From: Colwellia psychrerythraea
GTDB taxonomy: Bacteria > Pseudomonadota > Gammaproteobacteria > Enterobacterales > Alteromonadaceae
Direction: 5' to 3'
DNA length: 64,000 bases
NCBI RefSeq assembly: GCF_000764185.1
Contig: NZ_JQEC01000057.1
Location: 186,001 to 250,000 of the forward strand
Position numbers and translations under genes: made by a program. This document shows, piece after piece, positions 24,002 to 32,618 of the stretch (the first letter of the stretch is position 1; every line of letters begins with the position of its first letter). The notes under the pieces were generated by a model, which saw only the letters and a list, made by a program, of their open reading frames with translations, did not search any database and was not told the DNA's origin.

Positions 24002-24346
24002 TTGCTCGACATTTTTCATTCTATTTTTATTTTTTCAGCTATAGCTCCGATTATAACTCTGCTTATGATTCTTGGTATTAGTAGCAATGCCTATGCAGTT
24101 GAAAACAAAAATAAGAGCGTAGATTCAAATAGTAAGGGTTACAAGCAAGTTAACCTTGAAGAGGTAGGTACTGGCACATTGCTTTTTAAGTAAAATAACA
24201 GCAAATAATTTTTACAAGCACTTCAGCTCAAAGGCCAAGTTGAGATAGAGATTAACGGCCTGGTTGCTAATGTGAAAGTGAAACAAAAATTTAGCAATAC
24301 CAGTAAAGCTGGGCCATTTATTGGTTCTAAAATTCGCTCAACCTAA
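24002..24346 (+). pseudogene. Truncated remnant of marine proteobacterial sortase target protein (VIT/VWA type)
   Basis: Reading one frame from the TTG at 24002 gives a signal-peptide-like start ending NAYA, then KQVNLEEVGTGTLLFK, a stop (24191-24193), NNSK, a second stop (24206-24208), and FLQALQLKGQVEIEINGL followed by VANVKVKQKFSNTS. This is the beginning of the VIT domain of PDS sortase target proteins, which normally continues with a WVEGIYVFPLP segment, a VWA domain and a C-terminal sorting signal. Here it runs into 13 unrelated residues and a third stop at 24344. An internal deletion has removed the rest of the target and, with it, the sortase gene expected next. Both inner stops fit Gln codons turned into TAA. 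The gene cannot make a working target. Confidence 0.85.
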
Positions 24347-24360
24347 CAATGGGAAAAGGA

Positions 24361-24388
24361 AGGTAGGGAGATATTGTCCTCCCTACCT
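24361..24388. terminator. Hairpin between PDS remnant and barrel-protein gene
   Basis: Perfect 10-bp stem AGGTAGGGAG (24361-24370) with CTCCCTACCT (24379-24388), 8-nt loop, between converging transcription units. No long T tract follows on either side. Confidence 0.6.
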
Positions 24389-24421
24389 ATTAGTTATCTA
24401 CTGGTTAATTTTCTTTAATGA

Positions 24422-25117
24422 TTAAAAGCGACCAGATAAACCAATAACAATTGCATCATCGTCATCCAATGACATATAACCAAGACGCGCTGAAATAGCA
24501 GGTGTGAAGAAATGTTGAGCACTAAGACCAAAGTTATAGCCATCTTCAGTAGAAAGGTCTACACCAACACTTGATTGAGCTGTCCAGTAGTAATCGGCAG
24601 CGGCAGTAAAATCATTATCATCATTAAGAAATGAAGCTTCTAAATTGATAAATGCTTCATCAGCTAATGTTGCAATGTATTTTGTATTAAGTGCTAAAGA
24701 ATCTGAAAAATCTTCATCATTACCAGAAATAGAAACTAACCAGTTTTGAGCGAAAAAGTAACCTACTTCGCCGGAAACGTTAGTATCGCTACTGCCATAG
24801 TCTGTATCAGTATATGTAACATCCAAGCCAACAAATATGTCGTTATAGAAATAGTCGCCACCTAAAGTCAATGCGTAAGCAGCACCATCAAAATCTAAGT
24901 AACTAACAGAGGCGCTATTGTTTCTGCCCATAAAAGCGGCTTCTGCCCAAGCGGTATTATCAGTAGTTACACTGTCAAAGTAGTAAGTACCTTCAAGTTT
25001 TATGATATCGAAATCATCAACAGTGAGGTAGTCAAAATCAACTTGGGTATTGTAATTATCGGCTAAAACAGTAGAAGAAAGTAAAGATAAACCAAGTAGA
25101 AATGCATGTTTTTTCAT
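24422..25117 (-). CDS. Small outer-membrane beta-barrel (putative porin)
   Basis: A 231-residue protein with a signal peptide (cleavage after VLA, about residue 19) and alternating strands rich in Asp, Tyr and Ser (YNTQVDFDYLTVDDF, GTYYFDSV, VGLDVTYTDTDYG). It ends VIGLSGRF, with the terminal Phe typical of barrel insertion. The family often carries the name putative porin in Colwellia and Shewanella; no substrate can be read from it. It stands alone, convergent with the PDS remnant and divergent from the TonB2 operon. Confidence 0.75.
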   Translation of the reverse strand: MKKHAFLLGLSLLSSTVLADNYNTQVDFDYLTVDDFDIIKLEGTYYFDSVTTDNTAWAEAAFMGRNNSASVSYLDFDGAAYALTLGGDYFYNDIFVGLDVTYTDTDYGSSDTNVSGEVGYFFAQNWLVSISGNDEDFSDSLALNTKYIATLADEAFINLEASFLNDDNDFTAAADYYWTAQSSVGVDLSTEDGYNFGLSAQHFFTPAISARLGYMSLDDDDAIVIGLSGRF

Positions 25118-25423
25118 TATATATATCCTTTATATATGTAGATTTAAGCTCCTGAGGAGAAGTGAATGGATATGAGCTCATCGTAACATCTAACAATATC
25201 AACAAGTTGAATGTTTAGGTGTCAAAATCCATTTCACGCGCACTATAATTGCTCAGTCCCAACATATCAAGTGATAGTGCAGATATATCTTGTTATTCCG
25301 AATTAAAGTCTGATCGTTCTCTTTTTTTCTTGTCATTTAAGTGACATCTTAATGCAATACAAGCGTAATATTTCTTCAGTTTAACTGTCATATTCCCTCG
25401 GTACACTTTGTCACATTCTTGGA

Positions 25424-25495
25424 TACCAATAAGAGCATTTAACAATGCAGATTACTCTTGGTATTTATAATTTATCAGACTCTTATTAATAAGAG
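25424..25495 (+). promoter_or_regulatory. Palindromic operator-like sites upstream of the TonB2 operon
   Basis: In the 399-bp gap before the operon there is a perfect 16-bp palindrome CTCTTATTAATAAGAG (25480-25495), and just upstream an inverted pair TACCAATAAGAG (25424-25435) and CTCTTGGTA (25455-25463). All share AATAAGAG/CTCTT half-sites, so one dimeric regulator could bind both. They do not match a Fur box. The rest of the gap shows no gene. Confidence 0.45.
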
Positions 25496-25516
25496 ATTAA
25501 GAGAAAGGGTAAACCG

Positions 25517-26359
25517 ATGAAGTTGTCTAAACTCGCCAAAGCAAGCTTATACCTTAGCCTTAGTGCTAGTAGCTTAATCTTTGCTACTTCAGCAAATGCT
25601 ACTGATCCATCCAGTGAAACCTCATTAAGTAAGGTTGTTAATGCAGGTCAAAAAATTAACCAATCTGCCGTAAAATCACAACAGAGAGTAAATAACTTAA
25701 CTGAGCAAGTACAAACTAAGCTACAGCAATTTCATGTGGTAACAAAAGAAGTTGATGGTCTCAGTATTTATAACCAACAAATGCAAACACAGCTTGATAG
25801 TCAATTAACTGAATTAGCTCAAATAGCAAAGTCGATGGAAGAAGTGAGTGTTATTGAACGCCAAATATCACCTTTAATGGCACGTATGATTAGTACCTTA
25901 GCTGCTTTTGTTAAGCTTGATGTGCCTTTCTTACCCAATGAGCGTACCAAGCGTGTTGCTGATTTAAAATCTATGATGAAACGTGCTGATATAGCCGTTT
26001 CTGAGAAGTTTCGCCGTGTAGTAGAGGCATACCAAATTGAAGTTGATTACGGCCGAACTATTGAGGCTTATAGCGGTGTTTTACCTATTGAAGGTAAAAA
26101 AATGGATGTTGATTTTTTACGTATCGGCCGAGTGAGCTTAGTGTATCAAACTCGAGATGGTAGTCGTTTGGGGGAATGGCAGAAATTATCAGGAAAAACC
26201 GGCCAAACAGGGCAATGGAAAACCTTATCGCAAGACTATCGTTTAGGCATTAATAAAGCCTTACGTATTGCGCGAAAACAACTAGCGCCAGACCTAATTC
26301 TTGTACCTATCTCAGGGGCGGTAGTGTCCATTAACCAATCTTCGACACCAGCAGAGTAA
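25517..26359 (+). CDS. DUF3450 periplasmic coiled-coil protein of TonB2 operon
   Basis: A 280-residue secreted protein: signal peptide ending ATSANA (about residue 28), long coiled coil (about 35-110), then the conserved DUF3450 core ISPLMARMISTLAAFV, LDVPFLPNERTKRVADL, and FLRIGRVSLVYQTRDG. DUF3450 genes are regularly first in TonB2/TtpC operons of Vibrio and Alteromonadales. The downstream proton-channel gene starts 6 bp later. Probably helps assemble or couple the TonB2 complex in the periplasm; the exact role is not established. Confidence 0.88.
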   Translation: MKLSKLAKASLYLSLSASSLIFATSANATDPSSETSLSKVVNAGQKINQSAVKSQQRVNNLTEQVQTKLQQFHVVTKEVDGLSIYNQQMQTQLDSQLTELAQIAKSMEEVSVIERQISPLMARMISTLAAFVKLDVPFLPNERTKRVADLKSMMKRADIAVSEKFRRVVEAYQIEVDYGRTIEAYSGVLPIEGKKMDVDFLRIGRVSLVYQTRDGSRLGEWQKLSGKTGQTGQWKTLSQDYRLGINKALRIARKQLAPDLILVPISGAVVSINQSSTPAE

Positions 26360-26365
26360 TTAATA

Positions 26366-27820
26366 ATGACTATTCTTTCTAAAATATTCAATAGCAACGG
26401 CAAGCAGGCAATGACTACTTCTGTTCTTTCACTCGCCTTAGCTGCTTTTAGTAGTGTGGGTATTAGCTACGCACAAGAGGCAGTGAATCTAGATGATTTA
26501 TTAAACCAACTAGCGCAAGGTCAAATTACACAAACTAAGCAAAACAAAACCAGAGAAAGTCAATTTAAAGCCAAAGTTAACCAACAGCAAAATATGCTGA
26601 ATGACATGAGTTATCAACGTGATAACGCTTTAGTACTAAGTATAAAACTTGAGCAAAACTTTAGCGATAATGAAGTGAAACTGGCTAATAGGGCCGAAGC
26701 GTTAGATAAACGTTTAGGTGAATTAAAAGAGCTATTTGGTGTGCTGCAACAAGTTTCAGGTGATACCCGCAGTAAGTTTCAAACCTCAGTTATATCGGCA
26801 CAAATCCCCGGACGAGGGCTGTTTTTAGATGAATTTGCACAGAGCATGGGTTCAAGTTCAAAACTTGCATCCATTAACGACATTGAACGTTTATGGTTTG
26901 AATTACAACGTGAAATGACCCAAAGCGGTAAAGTGACAACCTTTACTCGTGAAGTTGTTTTAGCCAATGGCGACCGCAAAAATTCTGCTGTTACCCGTGT
27001 AGGAGGTTTTAACTTAATTTCAGACGGTAAGTACTTAGAGTACATAGATGAAACCGGCACTGTTGCTGAGCTTATTAGACAACCCTCTAGTCGATATTTA
27101 GCTACTACCAGTGAGTTAATTAATAATAAAGGTGCAACAACTGCTTTTGCTTTAGACCCAACGGGTGGTTCAATCTTAAGTTTATTGGTGCAAGCACCTG
27201 ACTTGAAAGAGCGTGTCGACCAAGGTGGACCTGTGGGTTATATCATTTTGGCTATTGGTTTTGTTGGTCTGTTAATCGCGCTAGAGCGTTTAGTGAGCTT
27301 AGTTATTATAGGCTCTAAAGTTGAACGTCAGCTTAAATCATCCACTGCATCGAGTGACAACCCACTGGGTCGTGTTATGCAGGTTAAAGAGAATAATCCA
27401 CATTTAGATACCGAAACCTTAGAGCTTAAATTGTCTGAGTCTATTTTAAGAGAAGTGCCTAAGTTATCAAAGCGTCTCACCTTAATTAAAATCATCTCAG
27501 TCGTTGCACCGCTAATCGGATTACTCGGTACGGTAACAGGTATGATTAATACCTTCCAAGCGATTACTTTGTTTGGTACTGGTGATCCTAAGCTCATGGC
27601 TGGCGGTATTTCTCAAGCCCTTGTCACTACCGTTCTAGGTTTAGTTGTTGCCATTCCAATGGTCTTTATATTTGCTTACTTAAATGGTCGTAGTCGTAAC
27701 ATTATTAATATTTTACAACAAGAAAGTACCGGTATCATTGCCGAAAATGCAGAATCAGCTGAGCTAGTTGAGAAAACTGAGATAGTTCAAAGCCAAACAC
27801 TTGCAGGTCAAGGAGCATAA
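26366..27820 (+). CDS. ttpC: TtpC-type MotA/TolQ/ExbB proton-channel protein
   Basis: A 484-residue fusion of a signal peptide (cleaved near SYAQ), a periplasmic coiled-coil region of about 250 residues, and a C-terminal ExbB-like domain with three TM helices (YIILAIGFVGLLIALERLV; ISVVAPLIGLLGTVTGMI; QALVTTVLGLVVAIPMVFI). The GLLGTVTGM motif is the ExbB/TolQ signature. In Vibrio, TtpC is needed for TonB2 but not TonB1. The gene follows the DUF3450 gene with 6 bp between and is followed by a second, shorter exbB after 3 bp, which fits the TonB2 operon order. Confidence 0.9.
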   Translation: MTILSKIFNSNGKQAMTTSVLSLALAAFSSVGISYAQEAVNLDDLLNQLAQGQITQTKQNKTRESQFKAKVNQQQNMLNDMSYQRDNALVLSIKLEQNFSDNEVKLANRAEALDKRLGELKELFGVLQQVSGDTRSKFQTSVISAQIPGRGLFLDEFAQSMGSSSKLASINDIERLWFELQREMTQSGKVTTFTREVVLANGDRKNSAVTRVGGFNLISDGKYLEYIDETGTVAELIRQPSSRYLATTSELINNKGATTAFALDPTGGSILSLLVQAPDLKERVDQGGPVGYIILAIGFVGLLIALERLVSLVIIGSKVERQLKSSTASSDNPLGRVMQVKENNPHLDTETLELKLSESILREVPKLSKRLTLIKIISVVAPLIGLLGTVTGMINTFQAITLFGTGDPKLMAGGISQALVTTVLGLVVAIPMVFIFAYLNGRSRNIINILQQESTGIIAENAESAELVEKTEIVQSQTLAGQGA

Positions 27821-27823
27821 ATA

Positions 27824-28360
27824 GTGATTTTGCTAACGGAATTTAACGACGCCGCGAGTGCAATAACTGAATTTATGGATACTGGTGGGCAAGTTTTAAT
27901 CGTCATTGCCGCCGTAATCTTCATTATGTGGTTGCTGATTTTTGAACGCTTTGTTTTTGTTTTTTACAGTTATCGCAGTGTAAAGAAACACATGGTTAGT
28001 GTCTGGCAAGGTCGAAACGAGCAAACGTCTTGGTACAGCCAGCAAATACGTAAAGCATTAATTTCTCGCGGTACCACTAAGCTAAACCGTAATTTAGTAC
28101 TCATTCAATCTTTAGTGGTGTTGTGCCCCTTGTTAGGTTTACTTGGCACAGTAACAGGCATGATTGAAGTGTTTGATGTCATGGCAATCTCGGGCAGTGG
28201 AAATGCTAGGTCAATGGCCTCGGGTGTATCACGGGCAACGATTCCTACCATGGCAGGTATGGTTGGTTCCTTGTCAGGAGTATTTACAGTGACCTGGTTA
28301 CGCCGAAATGCCAAAAAAGAAGCAGAGTTACTCGCTGATAACTTGGCGGTTAGCCATTAA
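27824..28360 (+). CDS. exbB: ExbB-like proton-channel subunit
   Basis: A 178-residue inner-membrane protein with three TM helices: LIVIAAVIFIMWLLIFERFVF, then LNRNLVLIQSLVVLCPLLG/LLGTVTGMIEVFD, and ATIPTMAGMVGSLSGVF. It starts with GTG at 27824; AAGGAG lies 8 bases before, inside the end of ttpC. With ExbD it uses the proton gradient to drive TonB. The size and the neighbouring TtpC identify the TonB2-type copy. Confidence 0.93.
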   Translation: MILLTEFNDAASAITEFMDTGGQVLIVIAAVIFIMWLLIFERFVFVFYSYRSVKKHMVSVWQGRNEQTSWYSQQIRKALISRGTTKLNRNLVLIQSLVVLCPLLGLLGTVTGMIEVFDVMAISGSGNARSMASGVSRATIPTMAGMVGSLSGVFTVTWLRRNAKKEAELLADNLAVSH

Positions 28361-28431
28361 ATTAACAACAGTTAGCTGCTTTGTATTTAGTGAAGTAGTT
28401 ATCTAAAAAATAGAAGTTTTAGGAGTTAGTT

Positions 28432-28842
28432 ATGCGTCACTTAAACCAAATGTTACAAGATCAAGATGAGAAAGAAGAAATAGATATGACCCCCATGCTT
28501 GATGTGGTCTTTATCTTGTTAATCTTTTTTATTGTCACTGCTTCATTTGTTAAAGAAGCCGGTATTGATGTTAATCGGCCGGAAGCGGCTACCGCAGTAA
28601 AAAAAGAACGTGCCAATATCTTAGTTGCTATTAGTGATAAAGGTGATATTTGGATCAATAAACGTAAAGTTGATATCCGTAGCGTACAAGCGAATATTGA
28701 ACGCCTAAAAGCAGAAAACCCACAAGGAACTGTGGTTATTCAAGCAGATAAAAAATCTACTACCGAGACCTTAATAAAGGTAATGGACTCGGCCCGTGCT
28801 GCTGGTGTTTATGATGTCTCAATTGCTGCGCAAGAGGCTTGA
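28432..28842 (+). CDS. exbD: ExbD-like proton-channel subunit
   Basis: A 136-residue protein with a cytoplasmic start, one TM helix (MLDVVFILLIFFIVTASFV) and a periplasmic domain. The proton-carrying Asp in DMTPMLDVVF is present. The C-terminal domain (VVIQADKKSTTETLIKVMDSAR) is typical. AGGAG lies 7 bases before the ATG. It ends 1 bp before tonB, so translation is probably coupled. Confidence 0.94.
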   Translation: MRHLNQMLQDQDEKEEIDMTPMLDVVFILLIFFIVTASFVKEAGIDVNRPEAATAVKKERANILVAISDKGDIWINKRKVDIRSVQANIERLKAENPQGTVVIQADKKSTTETLIKVMDSARAAGVYDVSIAAQEA

Positions 28843-28843
28843 T

Positions 28844-29515
28844 ATGTCACGGAATATGTCACAGCACATGTCACAACATATGTCGAAACGAATCATAGTA
28901 CGCAGTGGCGCTCGATATGCGATAGCAGGAGCATTGGCATTAAGTATGACTTTTCTTTTACTTTTGGGCATGCAGAAATTAATTGCTGGTGGCAATGAAG
29001 TGATGACAGACCCTGCCAAGGGTAATGTACTTGACTTTATCCGCTTAAAAAAAGATGAAGCAATCGTTAAAAAAGAGCGTAAGCCACAAAAACCAGCTAA
29101 ACCCAAAGAGCCACCACCGCCAATGACAGCACCTAAAATGCAACAGGCTAATCCAAATACCAATGCAATAAAAAGTAGTTTTGCCGCAGATATACAAACT
29201 GATATGGGCTTGTCAGGTGGTTTGAGTTTAGACAGTGGTGATGGTGATTATTTACCGATTGTTAAGGTTGCTGCCGTTTACCCGCGTAGAGCACAGTCTC
29301 GTGGTATTGAAGGGTTTGTTATTGTTGAGTTTGTAGTGACCAAAACAGGGGCTGTTAGTAATGCCATGGTAGTGCAAGCGAAACCTGAGGGAGTATTTGA
29401 TAGAGCTGCTCTTGATGCGGTGGCAAAGTTCAAATACAAACCACGTGTTGTTGATGGTATTGCAATGGAAGTTGCTGGCGTACAAAACAAAATTAGTTTT
29501 GAGATTGATGGTTAA
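28844..29515 (+). CDS. tonB: TonB2-type energy transducer
   Basis: TonB links the inner-membrane motor to outer-membrane receptors. The start at 28844 follows exbD by one base with AGAGG ahead. One TM helix (about 25-46), a Lys/Pro-rich linker (KERKPQKPAKPKEPPPP) much shorter than in TonB1, and the C-terminal domain with VYPRRAQSRGIEGFVIVEFVV and the YKPRV element define the TonB2 class. Four in-frame ATG codons occur within the first 13 codons in a 12-bp repeating context (MSxx units), so the exact N-terminus is uncertain; the last (28880) directly precedes the basic KRIIVRSG and the TM. It could energise the receptor at 13-15.7 kb. Confidence 0.93.
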   Translation: MSRNMSQHMSQHMSKRIIVRSGARYAIAGALALSMTFLLLLGMQKLIAGGNEVMTDPAKGNVLDFIRLKKDEAIVKKERKPQKPAKPKEPPPPMTAPKMQQANPNTNAIKSSFAADIQTDMGLSGGLSLDSGDGDYLPIVKVAAVYPRRAQSRGIEGFVIVEFVVTKTGAVSNAMVVQAKPEGVFDRAALDAVAKFKYKPRVVDGIAMEVAGVQNKISFEIDG

Positions 29516-29544
29516 AAATTAACAAATAAATAAGGATTAAGATA

Positions 29545-30894
29545 ATGAATAGTAAAAACGCCTTACTACTAACATCAGCATTGATACTACTTGTCATGTT
29601 TACAGTTAATAAAAGTTTTGCTGTAGACAGTTCGGTAGATAATAGTGACAAAGCGGCAGTTAAAAAACAAAGTTATCGCGCAAGCAAAAAAGTACCAGCC
29701 ATGCGTAATCGCGTTTATGCACAATTAGCAAGGGCGCAGCAACTAGCTGATGAAGGTGACAAAATAGAAGGTTTTGCGGTATTAGCAGAAGTAGAAGATC
29801 GCCTTGATAGTTTAAATAGTTATGAGCGCGCGATGTTATTCAATTTTTACGGTTTTATGTATTATGGCAATGACGATATTGATTTAGCTGTTGATAGCTT
29901 TAACAGAGTTATTGCTGAGACCGCTATTCCTGATAGTTTGATCATTTCAACACTCTATTCTTTAGCGCAATTAAGCATGCAGCAACAAAACTATAAAGAG
30001 GCATTTGCTTATTTAACTCAGTGGCGAAAGTCTAATGCTAAAGAATTAACGGCTAATCAAGAAATGTTATTTGCGCAAGTTTTGTATCAAGACAAAAACT
30101 TTGTCAGTAGCTTAAAACATATTGAAAGGGCGATTAATCTTGTTGAAGTCAAAAACAAGCTACCGAAAGAAAACTGGCTTACTTTACAACGCGCTAGTTA
30201 TTATGAGCTTAAGCAACCGAGGCAAGTAACCAAGGTAATGGAAAAGCTAGTGCGTTTATATGATAAACCACAATATTGGTTACAACTTGCAAGTATGTAC
30301 GGTGAAATAGCTGAAGAAGACAAACAAATGGCGGTAATGGAGGCGGCTTATCAAGCTGGTTATATTATTAAGTCGGCAGATGTTCTTACTTTATCGCAGC
30401 TGTATTTATTTCATGGTGCGCCTTATAAAAGTGCTAGGATTTTGGAACAAGCCATTGCAAAAGGTAGTGTTTTTGCTGATAAATATAACCTTAGCACTCT
30501 TGCCCGAGCTTACCTTGCCGCTAAAGAAAATAATAAAGCTATCAAGGTGTTGATTCGTATTAGTGCAATTGCACAGTCAGGCGAGTCAGATGCTTTATTA
30601 GCGCAAACTTACTTAAATACTGAACAATGGCAACAGGCGATAAGCTCGTCAAAGTTAGCCTTGGCTCGTTACGCTGAGTATAAAAAAGGTAAGGTTAATA
30701 AAGTTAAAGAGATTGCTAATATGCACTTAATTCAAGGCATGGCTAATTTTAATCTTAAACACTTTGAATCTTCTTTGGTATCTTTTGCTAAAGCGTCAAA
30801 ATTTATCAGCACTAAAAAGACCGCGCTGCAATGGGGTAAGTATGTTGAGCGAGAGCAACAACATTATAAAGTGCAATTAGCTATGCTGAATTAG
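29545..30894 (+). CDS. TPR-repeat protein of TonB2 operon
   Basis: A 449-residue secreted protein: signal peptide ending near SFA (residue 27), then tetratricopeptide-like helical repeats (FNFYGFMYYGNDDIDLAVDSF, TLYSLAQLSMQQQNYKEAFAYL, LARAYLAAKENNKAIKVLI, LLAQTYLNTEQWQQAISSS). Such TPR genes close TonB2 operons in Vibrio and Shewanella. It is 29 bp after tonB and followed by a terminator. Likely a periplasmic scaffold for the TonB2 complex; the role is inferred from context. Confidence 0.88.
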   Translation: MNSKNALLLTSALILLVMFTVNKSFAVDSSVDNSDKAAVKKQSYRASKKVPAMRNRVYAQLARAQQLADEGDKIEGFAVLAEVEDRLDSLNSYERAMLFNFYGFMYYGNDDIDLAVDSFNRVIAETAIPDSLIISTLYSLAQLSMQQQNYKEAFAYLTQWRKSNAKELTANQEMLFAQVLYQDKNFVSSLKHIERAINLVEVKNKLPKENWLTLQRASYYELKQPRQVTKVMEKLVRLYDKPQYWLQLASMYGEIAEEDKQMAVMEAAYQAGYIIKSADVLTLSQLYLFHGAPYKSARILEQAIAKGSVFADKYNLSTLARAYLAAKENNKAIKVLIRISAIAQSGESDALLAQTYLNTEQWQQAISSSKLALARYAEYKKGKVNKVKEIANMHLIQGMANFNLKHFESSLVSFAKASKFISTKKTALQWGKYVEREQQHYKVQLAMLN

Positions 30895-30911
30895 TTAATG
30901 AGTGCCGTGGT

Positions 30912-30937
30912 AAAAGCGTCTTAGGATGCTTTTTTGC
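30912..30937 (+). terminator. Terminator of TonB2 operon
   Basis: AAAAGCGTC, loop TTAG, GATGCTTTTTT: a 9-bp stem with one G:T pair and a T tract, 18 bp after the TPR gene. Confidence 0.85.
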
Positions 30938-31255
30938 TTTAAACCGGTTAGTACGCGAGTGAGCGAATAATAAAAAGTTAACTTAAATTAAAATAGTCCG
31001 AAATAATAGGTTTTTTGATGCCTTATTTGAGCGCAATACTCACTTTAATCTTAAATTATTTCTATCTGTCTTCTGTTATACATTTCTTTGTATAACTACG
31101 CTAATAGGTTTTATTAAAATGGCTAACTAGATCGGTTATTTGCATTAATAGTATGAAATACATAGTTAACTCTTGTATTGATAGCTTAAGCAACGGATTT
31201 TTTTACTACAATAGTCTACGTTATATAACAGGGCATAAATAAAAAAACCTTATCT
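30938..31255. other. Intergenic region ahead of the mini histidine kinase
   Basis: AT-rich, no gene and no recognised element. No strong ribosome binding site precedes the next start. Confidence 0.4.
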
Positions 31256-31924
31256 ATGAGTGAAAATAAAAATGTATTGTTTTTAAACCATGATGTAAAT
31301 AATCATTTGGGTATCGCCATGGGGTCTTTTGAAATATTGCTGCTCAATAACCCTGAGTTACAGCAGAACGTTTATGCTGAGCGAGTGACGAAAGGTTTAC
31401 TTAGGGCTAGAGATTTATCACATGAGCTCGCGCAAACATATCAAGACTCAGATGAATCAGCGCAGACAGATAAAAATTTCTTATTGATTTCTGTGCAGGA
31501 GCACTTCCTTAAAAACTCAAAGCCTGCTTACGATAAGCTAATGGAAATTTATAATATAAAAATAAACTTACAAGTCACTATGATAGATGAGCCCAAAAAG
31601 GCTTATTTAAATCCAGTCGAATTGGTACGCTTGCGTGAAAATATTGTCAGTAATGCTATTGCCGCAGGAGCCACAATACTTGATGTACATATCGAGATGA
31701 AAGAGACTTATTTAGTGGGAACCTTTACTGATAATGGTAAAGGCATGAGCCAAGAAGAATTAGATAAAACAATATTATTCCAACATGGCGACGGTAAAGT
31801 ACACGGCATAGGTACAAGAACTATTGTCGAAGGAGCCAGTAAATATGGCTACTCAATTAGTTATTCCTCCATTGAAGGCAAAAGTACTACGATCCGCACT
31901 TTAGTTCCTTATTATGAAGAGTAA
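31256..31924 (+). CDS. Small soluble GHKL-ATPase, stand-alone histidine-kinase-like protein
   Basis: A 222-residue protein with no TM helix or sensor domain. Near its start FLNHDVNNHLGIAMG resembles a dimerisation helix with a phospho-acceptor His (H in NHDVNNHL), and the C-terminal half is an HATPase domain: N-box RENIVSNAIAAGA, G1 box DNGKGMS, G2-like HGIGTRTIVEG and KSTTIRTLVPY. Both catalytic and phospho-accepting parts appear present, so it could be a minimal kinase that receives its signal by protein contact. No response regulator is adjacent. Alternatively it could be an anti-sigma-type ATPase, but the His region argues against that. Confidence 0.8.
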   Translation: MSENKNVLFLNHDVNNHLGIAMGSFEILLLNNPELQQNVYAERVTKGLLRARDLSHELAQTYQDSDESAQTDKNFLLISVQEHFLKNSKPAYDKLMEIYNIKINLQVTMIDEPKKAYLNPVELVRLRENIVSNAIAAGATILDVHIEMKETYLVGTFTDNGKGMSQEELDKTILFQHGDGKVHGIGTRTIVEGASKYGYSISYSSIEGKSTTIRTLVPYYEE

Positions 31925-32102
31925 TTAATACTGTTTTATGTTGAGTTTATCAGAGAGGTGACTGCAAGATAATAAACAAAAATCACTCCTATATTTGTAA
32001 TTACCCTCCAAGCAAAAGTCATTTTAATTGTCATTGAAATTCTGCACTTTAAATCGTAACTGGTATAAGATGGGTTCAACTGTCATACCAATGAGAAAAG
32101 AT

Positions 32103-32480
32103 ATGGAAATGGATGAATCAATTAATGTTTTTGGTGAAGAGTTAGTTGCCTGTGGCGGTGATCCGGTAACCGGATTTTTTCGAGATAATAAGTGTAATAC
32201 TTGTGAGCAAGATGCTGGCTCACATACTGTTTGCATTGAAGCTAGTCAGCAGTTTCTAGAATTTTCACGTTTTAAGGGCAATGATTTATCAACACCCGTA
32301 CCGGAAGTTAATTTCAAAGGCATAAAAGCCGGTGATACTTGGTGTTTATGTGCGATGCGCTGGTTAGAAGCTTATCAAGGTGATAGAGCGCCAAGAGTTC
32401 ACTTAAGAAAAACACATATTAAAGCCTTAGAAATAGTGCCTATTGAAATTTTAAAAAAATATGCTCTAGATCTGAGTTAA
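32103..32480 (+). CDS. DUF2237 family protein
   Basis: A small cytoplasmic protein with the DUF2237 signature: NVFGEELVACGGDPVTGFFRD, CNTCEQDAGSHTVCIE, GNDLSTPVPEVNF, GDTWCLCAMRWLEA, and HIKALEIVPIEIL. The Cys pairs suggest possible metal binding; the function is unknown. The start is uncertain: ATG codons at 32070, 32091, 32103 and 32109 are all in frame, and the family begins just before NVFGE, so I use 32103. No operon partner. Confidence 0.85.
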   Translation: MEMDESINVFGEELVACGGDPVTGFFRDNKCNTCEQDAGSHTVCIEASQQFLEFSRFKGNDLSTPVPEVNFKGIKAGDTWCLCAMRWLEAYQGDRAPRVHLRKTHIKALEIVPIEILKKYALDLS

Positions 32481-32540
32481 AAACTAGCGCTAAATCCTAA
32501 CTGAATATACCAGTTCTAAAACCAAAACTAAGTAAAGCTA

Positions 32541-32573
32541 AGTTGGTTAAGTGATTTATTAACTTAACCAACT
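32541..32573. terminator. 12-bp stem-loop between DUF2237 and pip genes
   Basis: AGTTGGTTAAGT (32541-32552) pairs perfectly with ACTTAACCAACT (32562-32573), 9-nt loop. There is no T tract, so it may be an mRNA 3' end or processing site rather than a classic terminator. Confidence 0.5.
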
Positions 32574-32618
32574 TGGCTGTTCCTCATTAGAATAATTAGC
32601 ATAAAGAGAATAGACATA

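Noticed and set aside
24002..24193. A complete 63-residue small secreted protein
   Set aside because: The same frame continues past the stop with clear VIT-domain homology, so it is the start of a pseudogene.
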